Positions 29,972 to 41,027 of a DNA stretch of 64,000 bases are shown piece by piece; the stretch's first letter is position 1, and every line of letters starts with the position of its first letter. A program made the position numbers and the translations under genes. The notes beneath the pieces are model-generated. The model was not told where the DNA came from. It made no database searches and saw only the letters and a list, made by a program, of their open reading frames with translations. The stretch spans positions 154,530,452 through 154,594,451 of the forward strand of contig NC_085140.1 in the NCBI RefSeq assembly GCF_024139115.2. Direction: 5' to 3'. This DNA comes from Armigeres subalbatus. Its lineage: Eukaryota; Arthropoda; Insecta; Diptera; Culicidae.

Positions 29972-31139
29972 CATTCGCCGTCATACCAGTCGTTTCTCTG
30001 ATCCGGGGGCATCGTGCCAAGTGCAGCGGTCACGGTGCTACCAATGGCGGATCGAATATCTCTCCAGCCATCTTCAAGAGACGCTGCGCCTGGCTGCTCT
30101 TCCATTGGGAGCTGCTGTGCGTATTCTTGGGGTAGTCTACCGTCTTGTAGCCGCCCAATGTGAAGCCGTGGCGTCCGACTTCGACGCGTGTTGTACACCG
30201 TCGAGAGTTTTGAAACGCAGGCATACTGCAATAAGTGAGTGGTCAGATTCAATATTCGCACTGCAGTAAGTGCGGGCGTTCGTGATACCGTGAATTAGAA
30301 CACGTCGATTAGGACGTGGTCGATTTTATTTTCCGTTTCTTGATTGGGTGATTTCCATGTGGCCTTGTGGATATTCTTGCAGGGAAGAAAGTGCTTCAGA
30401 CTACCATTCCGCGGGAGGCTTCAAGGATTTTATGCATCGTTGGCCGTTGTCGTTCGATACGGTATGTAGACTATCCGATCCGATGACCGGTCTATACATT
30501 TCCCCCGCTTCCTATCTGAGCGTTCATGTCACCGATGACGATTTTGACGTCCACCCAATGATGGGCATTCATCATATGTCTGCTCCAGCTACGCATGAAA
30601 CGCTTCTTTCTCGTCGTCGGATCTCCCCTCGTGTAGGCAGTGCACGTTGATGATGCTATAGTTGAAGAAACGGCCTTTAATCCCTCAGCTTGCATCCTTG
30701 CGTTGATTGGCTGCCACCCAATCACGCGTTGGCTATCTTACCCAACACTGTGAAGTCGGTTTCCAGCTCGTAGGTGGTGCCACAGCTTTGGTAGAGAGGT
30801 AGCCGCTCGATGCCCGCTTTTCCATATTTTCTGTCCTTAATCCAGCCAAATCTCCTGCAGTGCCACGACATCAGAGTTTGCAGGGGATGTGAATTCATCG
30901 TAAGATCATCCTGTCACAACCTGCAGAAACCTAGCAAGCGGTTTATACTTAAGCTTCAAATCGTGAGGTCAACTTTATTCGTCGCCCTAGAGTCTTTGTC
31001 GATTATATCAGGTCGTATTATCTCTTATATTGTTTGTAATTATTGGTTTTCCAGGCGGCTTATTGGGCCTGCGCAAACCTCTTGTCTCGTCGGAGGACCG
31101 TCGTGTCAGAGCTGTTTAGCATCCCACCTAACACCAGTA

Positions 31140-31640
31140 CTTGTATGCAAAAACTCAAACGATTGAAATTATTCAAGCCAGGAGACTTGGTAAGACCCTT
31201 GAGTATTTCACAAGAATTTCCAATATGGGCCAGTAATGAATATGAATGGAACTGGATGATTAAGTCTTGCTTGGAGAACTATAGAAATTCCTTATAATGT
31301 ATGTGAGCCATCACGTATGGATTAGGAAATCGGAGGTCCCACTGTTCGTGACGGTGCCATAAAATTCTTTACAGATGAAACAAAAATTGGAACGAAAACA
31401 GGAGCAGAGAATCTTCGGCCCTAGGGGTAGCGATCTCAGTTACTGATAGGAAACTATCCAACAGTGTTTCAAGCGGAATTTTTGCTATAATGAAATGCGT
31501 TAATGTCTGTCTTAAGAGGAATTGCCGATAGATATGCAAAATATTTGTATTTTCTCTCACGATAGTCAATGACACTCAAAAGCATTGAGTAGCTTTAAAT
31601 GTACGTCAAAACTTGTCTAGGAATGCGTTGCTTTCATTGC
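31140..31640. other. No recognisable feature
   Basis: AT-rich spacer without convincing frames. Confidence 0.4.
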
Positions 31641-31644
31641 GAAA

Positions 31645-32110
31645 AGGTGTGCCAAAGAGAACTCCGTAAACCTGTACTGGGTTCCGGGACACTGTAGCAT
31701 TGAAAGAGGTAATGAAAAGGCAGACGAGCTTGCAGAAAACAAGGTTCAAACACTTACAGTTCATTGGCCCAGAACCTTTCTGTGGTACATATCATACTGT
31801 ACCGTAAAAATGGGAATTGCTGAAATCCTGGGAAGCACAAGGTTGATGATAGCTGGATGGTCGCCAAGTAAATGTGTCAATCCAAGAGATTTATAATTCC
31901 AAAATGCTTCAATAACCAACAAGCTTTTGGAGGAGCTCAATAAAAGGAGCTCTTCATTGCCTTTACTGGCCTAATAACCGGACAGTGCCAGGTAGATATC
32001 ATTTGAAAATATTATTGGCCAGGTTCAGAATGATATCTGTCGTTTCTGTAACATGGAACGTGAAACCTCGGAACAACTGCTTTGCAGTTGTTATTGCCAT
32101 TAACCTGAAA
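31645..32110 (+). pseudogene. LOA/I-type non-LTR RNase H and C-terminal fragment
   Basis: Reads NLYWVPGHCSIERGNEKADELA, the last conserved block of a retrotransposon RNase H (catalytic H and D), followed at a distance by ARYHLKILLARF and, in another frame, a Cys-rich end (RFCNMERETSEQ). Only the I, R1 and LOA groups of non-LTR elements carry RNase H after RT. The frame is broken by several stops. Confidence 0.75.
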
Positions 32111-32359
32111 TGTGAATCTAAATTTCTAAATGGTGACTTTTATGCAACAAATTGAAATTTGGAACGCAAATCCTGGAAAGGTAAGTGAGTTTTATTGATT
32201 CAATTTTGCCGGACTAGGGAATGAACCAAATGTAGGTTTGTTTACTTGAGAAATGGTGATCAACCTACAAGATGCGCGTAGTTAATAGCAAATAAAGGGG
32301 TATACCACAAAAGGTTACAACTAAATGGGAAACAGTGGTCCTACGCTAACAAAAAAAAT

Positions 32360-32556
32360 CCCAGTGCGGGCTTGACATGCGCTTTGAGCGGTACACGGTC
32401 GCTTTGGTGGGAGCCTACTTGCGGATACTTTGCGGCACATATGGAATTTAACAGAGTCCACTGTCAAGCCCCACCATATCCTGGGCCAGCCCCCAACTCG
32501 CAGATGGCCTGGGGAGGGATCGTCAAGCCCTTGGACATAGTCCCTGCTGCCCACAT
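32360..32556 (-). mobile_element. RTE leader fragment, minus strand
   Basis: On the minus strand it matches the leader of the RTE copies at 16169 and 27261 (cagcagggactatgtccaag, then catctgcgagttgggggctg). Nothing of the coding region follows. Confidence 0.8.
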
Positions 32557-32842
32557 ATTGGACAAATCAACGTTTGAATCTTTGTTTACAAAATCACATA
32601 CGTCTTTTTGAATAAGTACCCGAGAATTTCAAGACGGTGCGTTGACAAATCCGAACCGGTGGTACTCCAGTATCGTTGTTTCCAGCCAAAGGCACAGTTG
32701 AGATTGCTTGGATTGTTTACTTTTGCTGGATCGTGGATGAACGGTAAAAAACGACTTTGTAAAACTGTGCGGAATGTATGCAGCTGAGTCTCTTCAACGC
32801 TTTGATTGTGTGTTGCATTGCAATTACTAACTCGACGGTACA

Positions 32843-33072
32843 TAAGGAGCCCCATACACGCTCCGACATATTGTACAACTTTGACTCCACCATCAAAAAA
32901 TCAAAAAAATTGGTTTGGTTGGAGTAAAGTCGGATCGTCTGTGGGAAAGTTGTACTGTCTGGCACTCGTTCAACCTGTCCACAGACGGTCCGACTTTACT
33001 TCAACCGAACCAAATTTCTTGAGGGCGGAGTCAATGTTGTACAATATGTCGAAGTGTGTATGGGCCCCTTAA
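32843..33072. mobile_element. 230-bp foldback MITE
   Basis: The ends taaggagccccatacac and gtgtatgggccccttaa are inverted; the arms continue through cgacatattgtacaac, ttggtttggttggagtaaag and gtcggatcgtctgtgg, about 100 bp each with scattered mismatches. Confidence 0.85.
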
Positions 33073-33089
33073 TAGACAACATTTGGTAA

Positions 33090-33590
33090 TTTGATGAAGC
33101 GTACACTGATCTTTGAGACAGGGGTTTCAATGGAAGAAAATCAAAAACTACGACACAACAACAGAACACAGCTTCACAAACGTTTATGAGCCGGGGATTG
33201 AATATTTCAGGACAGCTATGCATGCTGGACGAGTGTAGTTTCCCTGATAGGTGAGAGAGACCAAAGCTGGCGCTATTACCGGAGCCTGACAAGCCATCTG
33301 GCGACTCGTCGGTAAAGACCAATCTGCCTACTTGATGTAGAATCCCGAAACAAAGGTAATTTGGAAACCGACACTTGATAACACGGGGCGTGATAGGATT
33401 ATCCTCAACAGGCTGACCACGTTCACTGATGGTACGGATTGCCTGTCGAGCAATCAGTTTAGGTTTCTGGGTAGATGTACGGTGAATGCTATCAATTCTG
33501 TGGCGAAAACCGTGGAGGTTGCGATCCAACCCAAGTTGAAAAAAATTCGGTTCTGTTCTGGTTGACGTCAAGAATGAATGTTACTTTGCA
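33090..33590 (-). pseudogene. Possible LOA/I-type RNase H fragment, minus strand
   Basis: A frame open on the minus strand reads PNYLCFGILHQVGRLVFTDE, then SGSGNSASFGLSHLSGKL. VFTD plus a G-S-G stretch and a following L-G-L block is the start of RNase H in LOA/I elements. The glycine normally after the first aspartate is changed. The frame's tail crosses the foldback at 32843-33072 and is not coding. Confidence 0.45.
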
Positions 33591-33599
33591 AGATGGGAA

Positions 33600-34150
33600 G
33601 CCATCGCGCTCTCGTTACTCGGTTGGGCGTACCAGTTAGTCAGTACAACATTTTAGAAAATTATTTCCAGAATCGCGTACTATTTTACGACACCGATATA
33701 AATCATGGGTAGTGTTCCAATCACCGCCGCAGTCCCATATTTTATCCTGTCCATCCTGTGTGTATTTTAAGACTAAAGTTTCCTCCATGATCGATTGGCT
33801 TTGCCGACGACATAACGCTGGAGATGGAATTGATGGCAGCTTAGCTCACCATAAGACTGTAGTGGTTGTTGTTAATAACCGTATAATGATACAAAAGGGG
33901 GTGATTTGCGTGGGTGACTGCGTGATCAATTCCAAGCGGTACCTACTCGAAACCCCTGACGATGATGAACTTCGGCAGTCATGCCGGTTACGCCTGCAAG
34001 AAAGCTTCATTATCGAGTTAACGACCCCAGTAATATATGTGGTCATAATTAGACCTGAAAGGTCTGGAAGAGCACTTTTGTTAGACGTACTGAGTACATT
34101 TGGTGGAAATGCCAATTGTTGACAATCAAAGGATATAGGATTGAATTCCA
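33600..34150 (+). other. Unrecognised; 136-codon frame at 33712-34122
   Basis: The frame begins MFQSPPQSH and ends at TGA 34120. I recognise no domain, and no splice or promoter signals support it. Confidence 0.2.
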
Positions 34151-37055
34151 AAACATCACTTTAAATCCTGGAAAATAAATCGAATTTTAAGAAATTTCTG
34201 CAAAAGTATAAACCGTCAAGTGCGGTGTGTCATATCCTCTGTGATAGACAGCGTGTTGTACATAGTCAATTTGAAACTATTACAACGGCATCGCGTTGTA
34301 TCACAATCAAAAGAGTCTGAAAATAAATGCTCTTGATTCGAAGGCCATGGTATACATTACACATCTATCAACTCTTCAATAGTTGATACAGTTAGAGGAA
34401 ATCACACACCAAATTAGCATTGATAGATGAAGTCGATTGAATCCAGGCAAGGTAGGGCAGCATCTCCGTAGTAAGTGGAACGTGCAGTTTCTTATTTAAT
34501 TTTTACATCATTACAAATATCATAACTGAATTTCACGAAGTTATATAAAATACTTTTTAAATCATTTCCAAGGACAACTGCTTTATGGTTGAACATTTAA
34601 TGACAAAATTGAAATATTTGGATCATTTCATCTTATTTTTATTCTGCCTCTTGTGCTTCTCCTTTAATCTATCGACAAAACAGGTTACATTTTTTCAATA
34701 ATATTGATGAATGTTGTGCGTTATTGAGCCATATAGGTCATAAATTCTAAACAACCAAAAAATAAGCATATTATTAATGTACTTTGTGTTCACCTGATCA
34801 CGGATGTGTTTGTCCGAAGAGGCTTATTTTCAAAAAATCAGTATCTCTAAAACACCCACTACACAGTATAGGTTTTCACCTCTTTCACGTAGGTGCATTT
34901 TTAAAATGTTCCTATCCTGCCCATGATCACATAGTTGACGTATAAGCCAAAATGACCAAAAAACACACTTTTTGCGGATATGGATTCTTCGTACGATTAT
35001 ACATATGCTCCATGAAAAAATATTCATGTGTTTTGTTCTGAAACATTCGAGTTATGGCGATAATTGTTTTGAAAAAATGGTCATTTGATCGCATAAGTTG
35101 ACGTACCTCCATTACCTGCTGCAATATGGGCAAAAACCTGTCTCATATTTTTCGATATTCACAATCCACTAATTAAGCACAACAGAGGTTTTCGTTTTGC
35201 TTTGTCGTATTTCAGGAACTACTTTACATGAGTTTGGGCGTAACTGATTTTGTAATCAAGAAAATGAATGTGCAAGCTCCCTGCTAAAGCAAGCATTTCT
35301 TGTGCAAAATCCACGGTATAGTCCGACAAAATAAGCTTTCATCCATCGAGGTGTAGCTCTGGAGATAAACGTTTACATTCTATTGAATCAATAAAATAAT
35401 GTTCGTTTGCTAAATATTGTCGCCAAAATTTTTGATTTAAGACAATCGCGATAATTCAAAAGGAAGTATAATATAAAAGATGAATGAAAATTCATTAATT
35501 ATGTAACGCAATAATTGGCCATTTGTGTCACACTATGTTTTTAAAAGCATATCAAAATTGTGTATGGGAAATCACACTTATCTAAATCCCCATTCCTCCT
35601 CTAAAGTGTAGTAACTTATGGGTATTTTCTAAAAGTGCATATCAGAACCAAAATCTAGCTTCATTTTTTGCGTGGCAGGAGAGGTCTGCCACTGAGGACT
35701 TAACACATAAGAATAATGCGTGTTAAATGGCTTTTTATTTGGACCTCAGCTTGATAATATTGGTATGTTTATTTCGAGCACATTTACCGGGAAGGATCCT
35801 AATATATTCCACGGCTGTTATTTTAGTTTTTACAATTGCAATGCAATTCTTATTCATATTTTCATTACCTTACCCGGACAAAACTGAATTATAAAACATG
35901 ATATGGACTTTGATGTAGGATTAAAAAAAACGCAAAGTATCAACAAAAAAATGCACCGAAGTGTTATTTAAATATCAAGATATGTGTTTTGGATAAAAAC
36001 AAACTAATAGCTCGAGATATTGATCACTTCTTCCAAATACCAAATACCATTAACTTATAACCTCATGATATTTCATAGGACATTTGAATGTTGTCGTCTG
36101 ATATTTTGTGCTTTTATATCCTACATATAAATCAGGACCATATCTCATTTTGCAATCTAATCTCGATTGATTTACTTCTAATCCTCGTCTACTCGGGTAT
36201 TTTAAAATAGGGATTGGAACATGTTTGCTTTAAATTTGGTTGGAACGAGGGCTTTGACCAATACATGAAAAAGGGTAACTGCTTGCACACTTGTTACAGA
36301 ACCATTCTTATGCTGTAATACTGCAAAAAAAAACCCGTACGGTACTGATTTGCAACACGAACTCTTCCACACATAATTTTATCTGTACCACATAATTTTA
36401 ATTTTCACGGAAAGAGCTATCCGAAAAACCTTTACCGGAAACACGAACTTTTCAAAAGATTCCCCTTCTTCAATCAATAAATCGTTGGAACTAAGTACAA
36501 TAATTATTATTCTTTAGCGCTATATACCACACGTAGTAGCCTGGTTTTTACGCCATGTTATGAGAACAAACATTTCACAAAACGTTTGTTTGATTGCATA
36601 AACTGTCGTATGCATATTCTGACCACTTCAATCAAAGGAATAATAATTAATTCCCCGCGGCCTAAAAATAACTACTAATATTGTCCTTTTGGCCAGATTA
36701 GTTCATGTATTTTGTTGATTGATATGATGATTCGGGTAAAATTTATAAAAATGCGTTTTCCCAACATTGATGGTGTTGGTTGTTACGTCAACTATGAAAT
36801 CATGGGCAGTATCGGGGTCATTTTTTCATACATTTTGGGAATTGGTTAAATAGGCTATCATTTGAGATTTCTGTATGGATTTTGCACCAAAAATAGTGAA
36901 AAAAATTTTTTTTTCTAGATCCCCTGATAGAATTTTAGTTTACCCACTATATGAAAGAAGAGAGCCTATACTTTCGCGTAGTAAGTGTTTCAGAGATACT
37001 GAGTTTTGAAAAATAATATCTCCCCATAGAGAGCACCGTGTGATCTTCTTTAAGA
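34151..37055. other. AT-rich spacer
   Basis: Nothing coding. 35489-35620 is a diverged relative of the small TIR element at 18330. Otherwise featureless. Confidence 0.45.
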
Positions 37056-37059
37056 TATT

Positions 37060-37252
37060 CTTTTTCAATGGCTCTACTTTCCAACTGGAACCTGGTCTGC
37101 TGTACCTTGTGTGGCAAGTACAATGGATACACTACGTACAGGGAGCCGCGATTTTTTCCCATCCGGATCGAGAATCGAACTCGCCATATTCGGATTGGCA
37201 ATCCTACGCCTTTTCTAGCAAGGCTAACTGGAGATCCCTCACCCCTCTGAAG
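37060..37252 (-). mobile_element. tRNA-derived SINE, minus strand
   Basis: On the minus strand, cagttagccttgctagaaaa and ggcgagttcgattctcg correspond to A and B boxes, followed by a non-tRNA body containing ccacacaaggtacagcag. It matches the other SINEs in head organisation but not in the 3' module. Confidence 0.7.
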
Positions 37253-37436
37253 TTATACATTTATGAAATTTAGATGAATTTACGAAAATAATGCTATAAT
37301 ATTAAATATGAATCTTGTTATTTTTTTACTACCCTAAGTAATGCAAAGGAGCATCAGAATTTAGAATGATATCTGCATTTGCATGATAAATCTTTTTTTT
37401 TCTACCTAAAGATAGCTTCTAGGAGAATAAAGATCC

Positions 37437-37540
37437 GAGCACCACACATGTTGCACAAAAGTTTCTGTGACCCATATGCAACCGAATTCAGTCACATTTG
37501 AGTTGCTGCAAGCAAATCTTGCTGGATTGTGTAGCTAGGG
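37437..37540. mobile_element. Diverged copy of the 105-bp MITE
   Basis: Starts gagcaccacacatgttgcac and ends gtgtagctagggg. The interior shares gtgacccatatg and gagttgctgca with the copy at 20219-20323. Confidence 0.7.
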
Positions 37541-37714
37541 GAATGTCATCCATTCTCTTGGTCGAACGAATCCGCATTGCACTTTGGCACTTCTTCCACG
37601 CGCTCTGCGCATTAACAGTCGAATTCGATCGGATGGTACACAGTGACCGGAAGTTGAAAATTCTTGCTGTATTTTGTCTTGTAAGCGAGGGGAAAGACGG
37701 CTTTGGCAGGTTTT

Positions 37715-37851
37715 GTTATATTATTGGCAGGGGGTTTTTGTCGACCGAATTTTATGAAATTTGGCCACAATATTCTTTGATATGCAAAGAATGTTTAGGC
37801 CAAATTTGAGCCTAGTCAGACATGAAAACCCCTGCCAATAATAGAATAAAC
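37715..37851. mobile_element. Small TIR element (TATTATTGGCAGGGG)
   Basis: gttatattattggcaggggg is answered by cccctgccaataatagaat at the right end. Interior 80 bp, no coding capacity. Confidence 0.75.
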
Positions 37852-37859
37852 TTCATTCT

Positions 37860-38880
37860 CGTAATATCTATCGTTTCATTTTTTTACTTTGAAGAATTTT
37901 ACTATCATCGGCTCAAACACACGTACCATTCGTTGCCACAAAGGGCACGTAACTTGCAAATGAATGTTGAACTAATCTCTATGTGTAGCTGTTAGATCAG
38001 AATAATTTGTATGAAAAAGTTCTCCATGCCGTATTTCGCCGATTCTAGACGCAGCGTGGTTCCGATGACCAAAAAACTTTAAAAAATCGAAGGTTATATG
38101 GGAAAAATTAGGGCCATGCCAGCCTCAAGACCCACTTGGAATTGCTTTCATTCGCATCCGATTGCAATCATTTTCCAGCTAGATGTTTTGATCACAATGT
38201 AGCTTGGGGTTCGTCGTTTGTAGTTAAAGTCATTTTCATGTTTTATGTTCACGAGGGTCAGAATTCTTAGATAATTCAACCATCTTATATTTTCGTGCCC
38301 CAAATGAGTGATTTTCAGAGGAGCATGAACCATCCAAGGGACAGAGTCAGTTGAGGTATTCAAAATATTCATCTTCATAGAAGCATACGAGCATATGCAG
38401 ACGCATGGTGCATTTGAACTTCAATTCCTGAGCTTTCTGAACAAATTCAACAACAACAAATGAGCAAAATTCAGTAAAAAATTGCGTCCGTTGCCGCGTT
38501 TGAAGACGTGTATAGCAGGCAAAACATGACATTTTGAGACAGTGATGTGAATATCACAATTAGTGCTAATTTATTCAAATTGTCCATAAACATATTGTTA
38601 ATCAATATGGGAATAATAAATATGTAGGACTCCAAATATTATTTTTATTTGCCAAGTTTGTTGATTGAAGACATGGGAACTTTGATTATGTATAAAAACA
38701 TACTCAGATTGAAGTAAAATGAATGGAGCTGGAACAATATATGTAAACATAAACAGGAGCTGAGATTCTTGGCATATTCTGGGAAACAAAAATAAAATGG
38801 CAGTCATATGCCAACTGTGAAGATTGATTTAAGCTATTTTGCTTGCATAGCTTTAATAAATCACACACGTATCATGCGCT
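37860..38880. other. No recognisable feature
   Basis: AT-rich with short frames. It lies upstream of the putative host promoter. Confidence 0.4.
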
Positions 38881-38889
38881 AGGGAAAAA

Positions 38890-39345
38890 CGACTATGCGC
38901 CACTGTGCTCCAAACTGGTGGCTAAAGAGGTATGCAGCGAGTCGTCGTAGTTCAAGGTTACCTTTGGGTAAACCTCTCCGCTGCTGTAGCATCGCATCGA
39001 CTGGCGGTTCTCATAATACCTACACGTTTTGTATGCGCGCGCCTTTCGAATAGCTCCCCGCTGCTGCTGCTGCTGTTGTCAGCAGCGTGGCACGCTTAGC
39101 CAGGGAGCAGAAATGCAACTCAGTGTAAACAAAACCACGGTGACTGGCGCTAGGGCAAAAATTTCAGCGATCGGTTTCTGCGTTCAATTCGAGTTGATTC
39201 TGCAACAGTGAAGACCCCCGACAAGTGCAGTTCATTAGTGCTCGGCCAATCTACGTTGCACGGGCGGGCAGGGGTCGAAGGTTCAGTGCAACGGTTGTGA
39301 ACGAGCATAATGCTCTCGTTTAAGGTGTGGCGCGCGATCAATACC
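38890..39345 (+). promoter_or_regulatory. Putative promoter and 5' untranslated exon of host gene
   Basis: This is the longest GC- and CpG-richer stretch outside mobile elements. It includes a (CTG)5 tract at 39059-39075 and several arthropod initiator-like tcagt/ttcattagt strings (39230, 39275). No splice donor stands out: gtgtgg at 39326 is weak. Position immediately before a well-formed coding exon is the main argument. Confidence 0.35.
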
Positions 39346-39431
39346 TACCGGGAAGTGCTTTGTTTGAACAATTAATGTGTGCTGATGTATTATTTTGTTT
39401 CGTTTTTTTTTAATCTTGCGACGCGTTGTAG

Positions 39432-39576
39432 GCAATGGCACTGATGGTGACGTCGGTAATTAGCGGTGCGGTCGCAGCGGCTCATCTGAATCCCACCCAA
39501 GGACAGGCCGGAAATGGATCAATTGTCATGTCAAACAGTCACTTCGAAGCGATGGACCTGATGGTGAAGAAGTTTT
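39432..39576 (+). CDS. Host gene, first coding exon (47 aa)
   Basis: A pyrimidine-rich stretch and ttgtAG precede the exon. ATG at 39435 starts MALMVTSVISGAVAAAHLNP and continues to MDLMVKKF, with the donor tttt|GTGAGT at 39577. Codons are GC-rich at the third position, unlike all surroundings. The N-terminus is hydrophobic (residues 3-16), then polar with Asn/Gln/Gly. I do not recognise the family. The terminal exon is proposed to be 57845-57994, 18.3 kb away. Exon end phase is 1 (47 codons plus one base) while that exon reads in phase 0, so either a small exon lies between or the T-run at 39573-39576 has one base too many. Not found in the ORF sense as a long frame, but the splice signals and composition make it convincing. 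Confidence 0.65.
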
Positions 39577-39602
39577 GTGAGTTCCCATGAATGAGTGCGC
39601 AT

Positions 39603-41019
39603 TAGAGATGGGCGCTCCGCTCAGGAGCTGTTCAAAAGAGTCGCTTCCTTACATTGAGCTGATGAGCCTTGGATCTTTTTAAAGAAGCCCAGCTCAGCAG
39701 CTCACTTTAAATTGATGAAATCATTGTCAAACACGCGCCAAGAGAAACTCCTCAGGCGTACGCACTCGAGTACGCGCGCTGTTGTATTTTGTACAGCACA
39801 AACGAAAATACCACGCTCGCGGTACACAACACAAACGAGCTTGTATGAGCATTCCAGTCCAGTACCGCGCACGTGCTGATCGTTTATTATTTGCACCTCA
39901 AGCACCATCAAGCCAAGCGACAGCACCATCTAGCCAAGCAACAGAAATCATTTCTGCTGCAGAGAGGAATAAGAAATACACAAGCAAAAATCTAGCTTGC
40001 CGTCTATTTCTTAACCCATACCCACATACTCGGCGCTACGAACAGACACACAAAAGATACCTAGTAGTGCGGTAGCGAACCGTACCGCAAAGATCCGAAG
40101 AACCGAGACAACTCTCAGTTCCGCTCATGTCGTCGTCCAGCTCGAAATTGCTGTGACATGGAAGCGAGAGCTGCGCCACCAGCTCAGATCCGTGCGACAC
40201 GACACGGATCTCGATGCGGATCAGTCGCGACCGATTCTGGCGAGCGAACCGTGTGGATTCAAACGAACCGAACTGGGAGCTGTGCTGCCTTGCAGAGCGG
40301 ATCTTTTACTTGCGACGGGTTTTCTCCTGCCAGCATACATGTTGCACTCGGTTTTGTTTGTAGCACCGTGCTCTGTATTTTTACTCTCTTGTTTTTATTT
40401 CTCTCGCATTTCGGGAACCATGGTTGCAATGTAGATGAATGGGCTCGCTTGTATGAAAATGTCAACTACGCATGGTTAGAAGGGTTAGAAGCGCGCACAA
40501 ACAAGGCATTGATTTACTGCACCCAGTATGAAGAGAAAACTTATGATACGTGATATGGTTCATATACATATCAGAGATTAGGGACTGAATTATTCAAATT
40601 AACGATTTGAGAAACGTTATCAACTGTAACTTAGAATTATGAATTGAAAATAATGTTGAGTAAGTTTTTGTATAGAAATAAATGTGATGGTTCTAAATGA
40701 ACTCCTAGACTTCAAAACTAGACGGTCAGAAAAAGCGTAATAAATGTTATTAGTTTAAAATTGCCGGTTTTTCAATAGAAATTATTACCTCACTGTAGCT
40801 CAACATTTTAAAAATTTCAAAGTGAGGCAAATAGATAAATGATGAATGAATGAATAAATTTTTCAAATTTTTAACAATAATTAAATAATAATATTAACAA
40901 TTATGTTTAAATATATGTAGCATTAAAGAACTGAAGAGCTGATCCACGGAGCTGACTCTTTTCAATGAGCTGAACGGATCAGATCCGCTCACTGCAATGA
41001 GCTGTTTTGCCCATCTCTA
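39603..41019. mobile_element. hAT-type non-autonomous element, 1417 bp
   Basis: TIRs TAGAGATGGGC and GCCCATCTCTA; the 8-bp GTGCGCAT flanks both ends (39595-39602 and 41020-41027). Subterminal regions are dense in gagctg/cagctc on both strands, as expected of hAT ends. The longest frame (40158-40553) is not transposase-like. It begins only 26 bp past the host exon's splice donor. Confidence 0.92.
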
Positions 41020-41027
41020 GTGCGCAT

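Larger units (their letters stand above)
28711..31130 (-). mobile_element. RTE-clade element, copy 2b (minus strand, interrupted)
   Basis: On the minus strand, 31130-29972 is leader plus endonuclease (VKIVIGDMNAQ at about 30530) and 29065-28711 is the linker ahead of RT (EEKNAAWARLLQHRTRANEA, then QPDMCKDINGNLLTDERE). The two parts join exactly once a 0.9-kb non-LTR insertion (29066-29971) is removed, as the uninterrupted copy at 52400 shows. It lies head-on to copy 2a. Confidence 0.9.

Noticed and set aside
40158..40553. 131-codon frame within the hAT element
   Set aside because: Has a hydrophobic stretch but no hAT transposase motif; its length is within chance for a GC-richer stretch.
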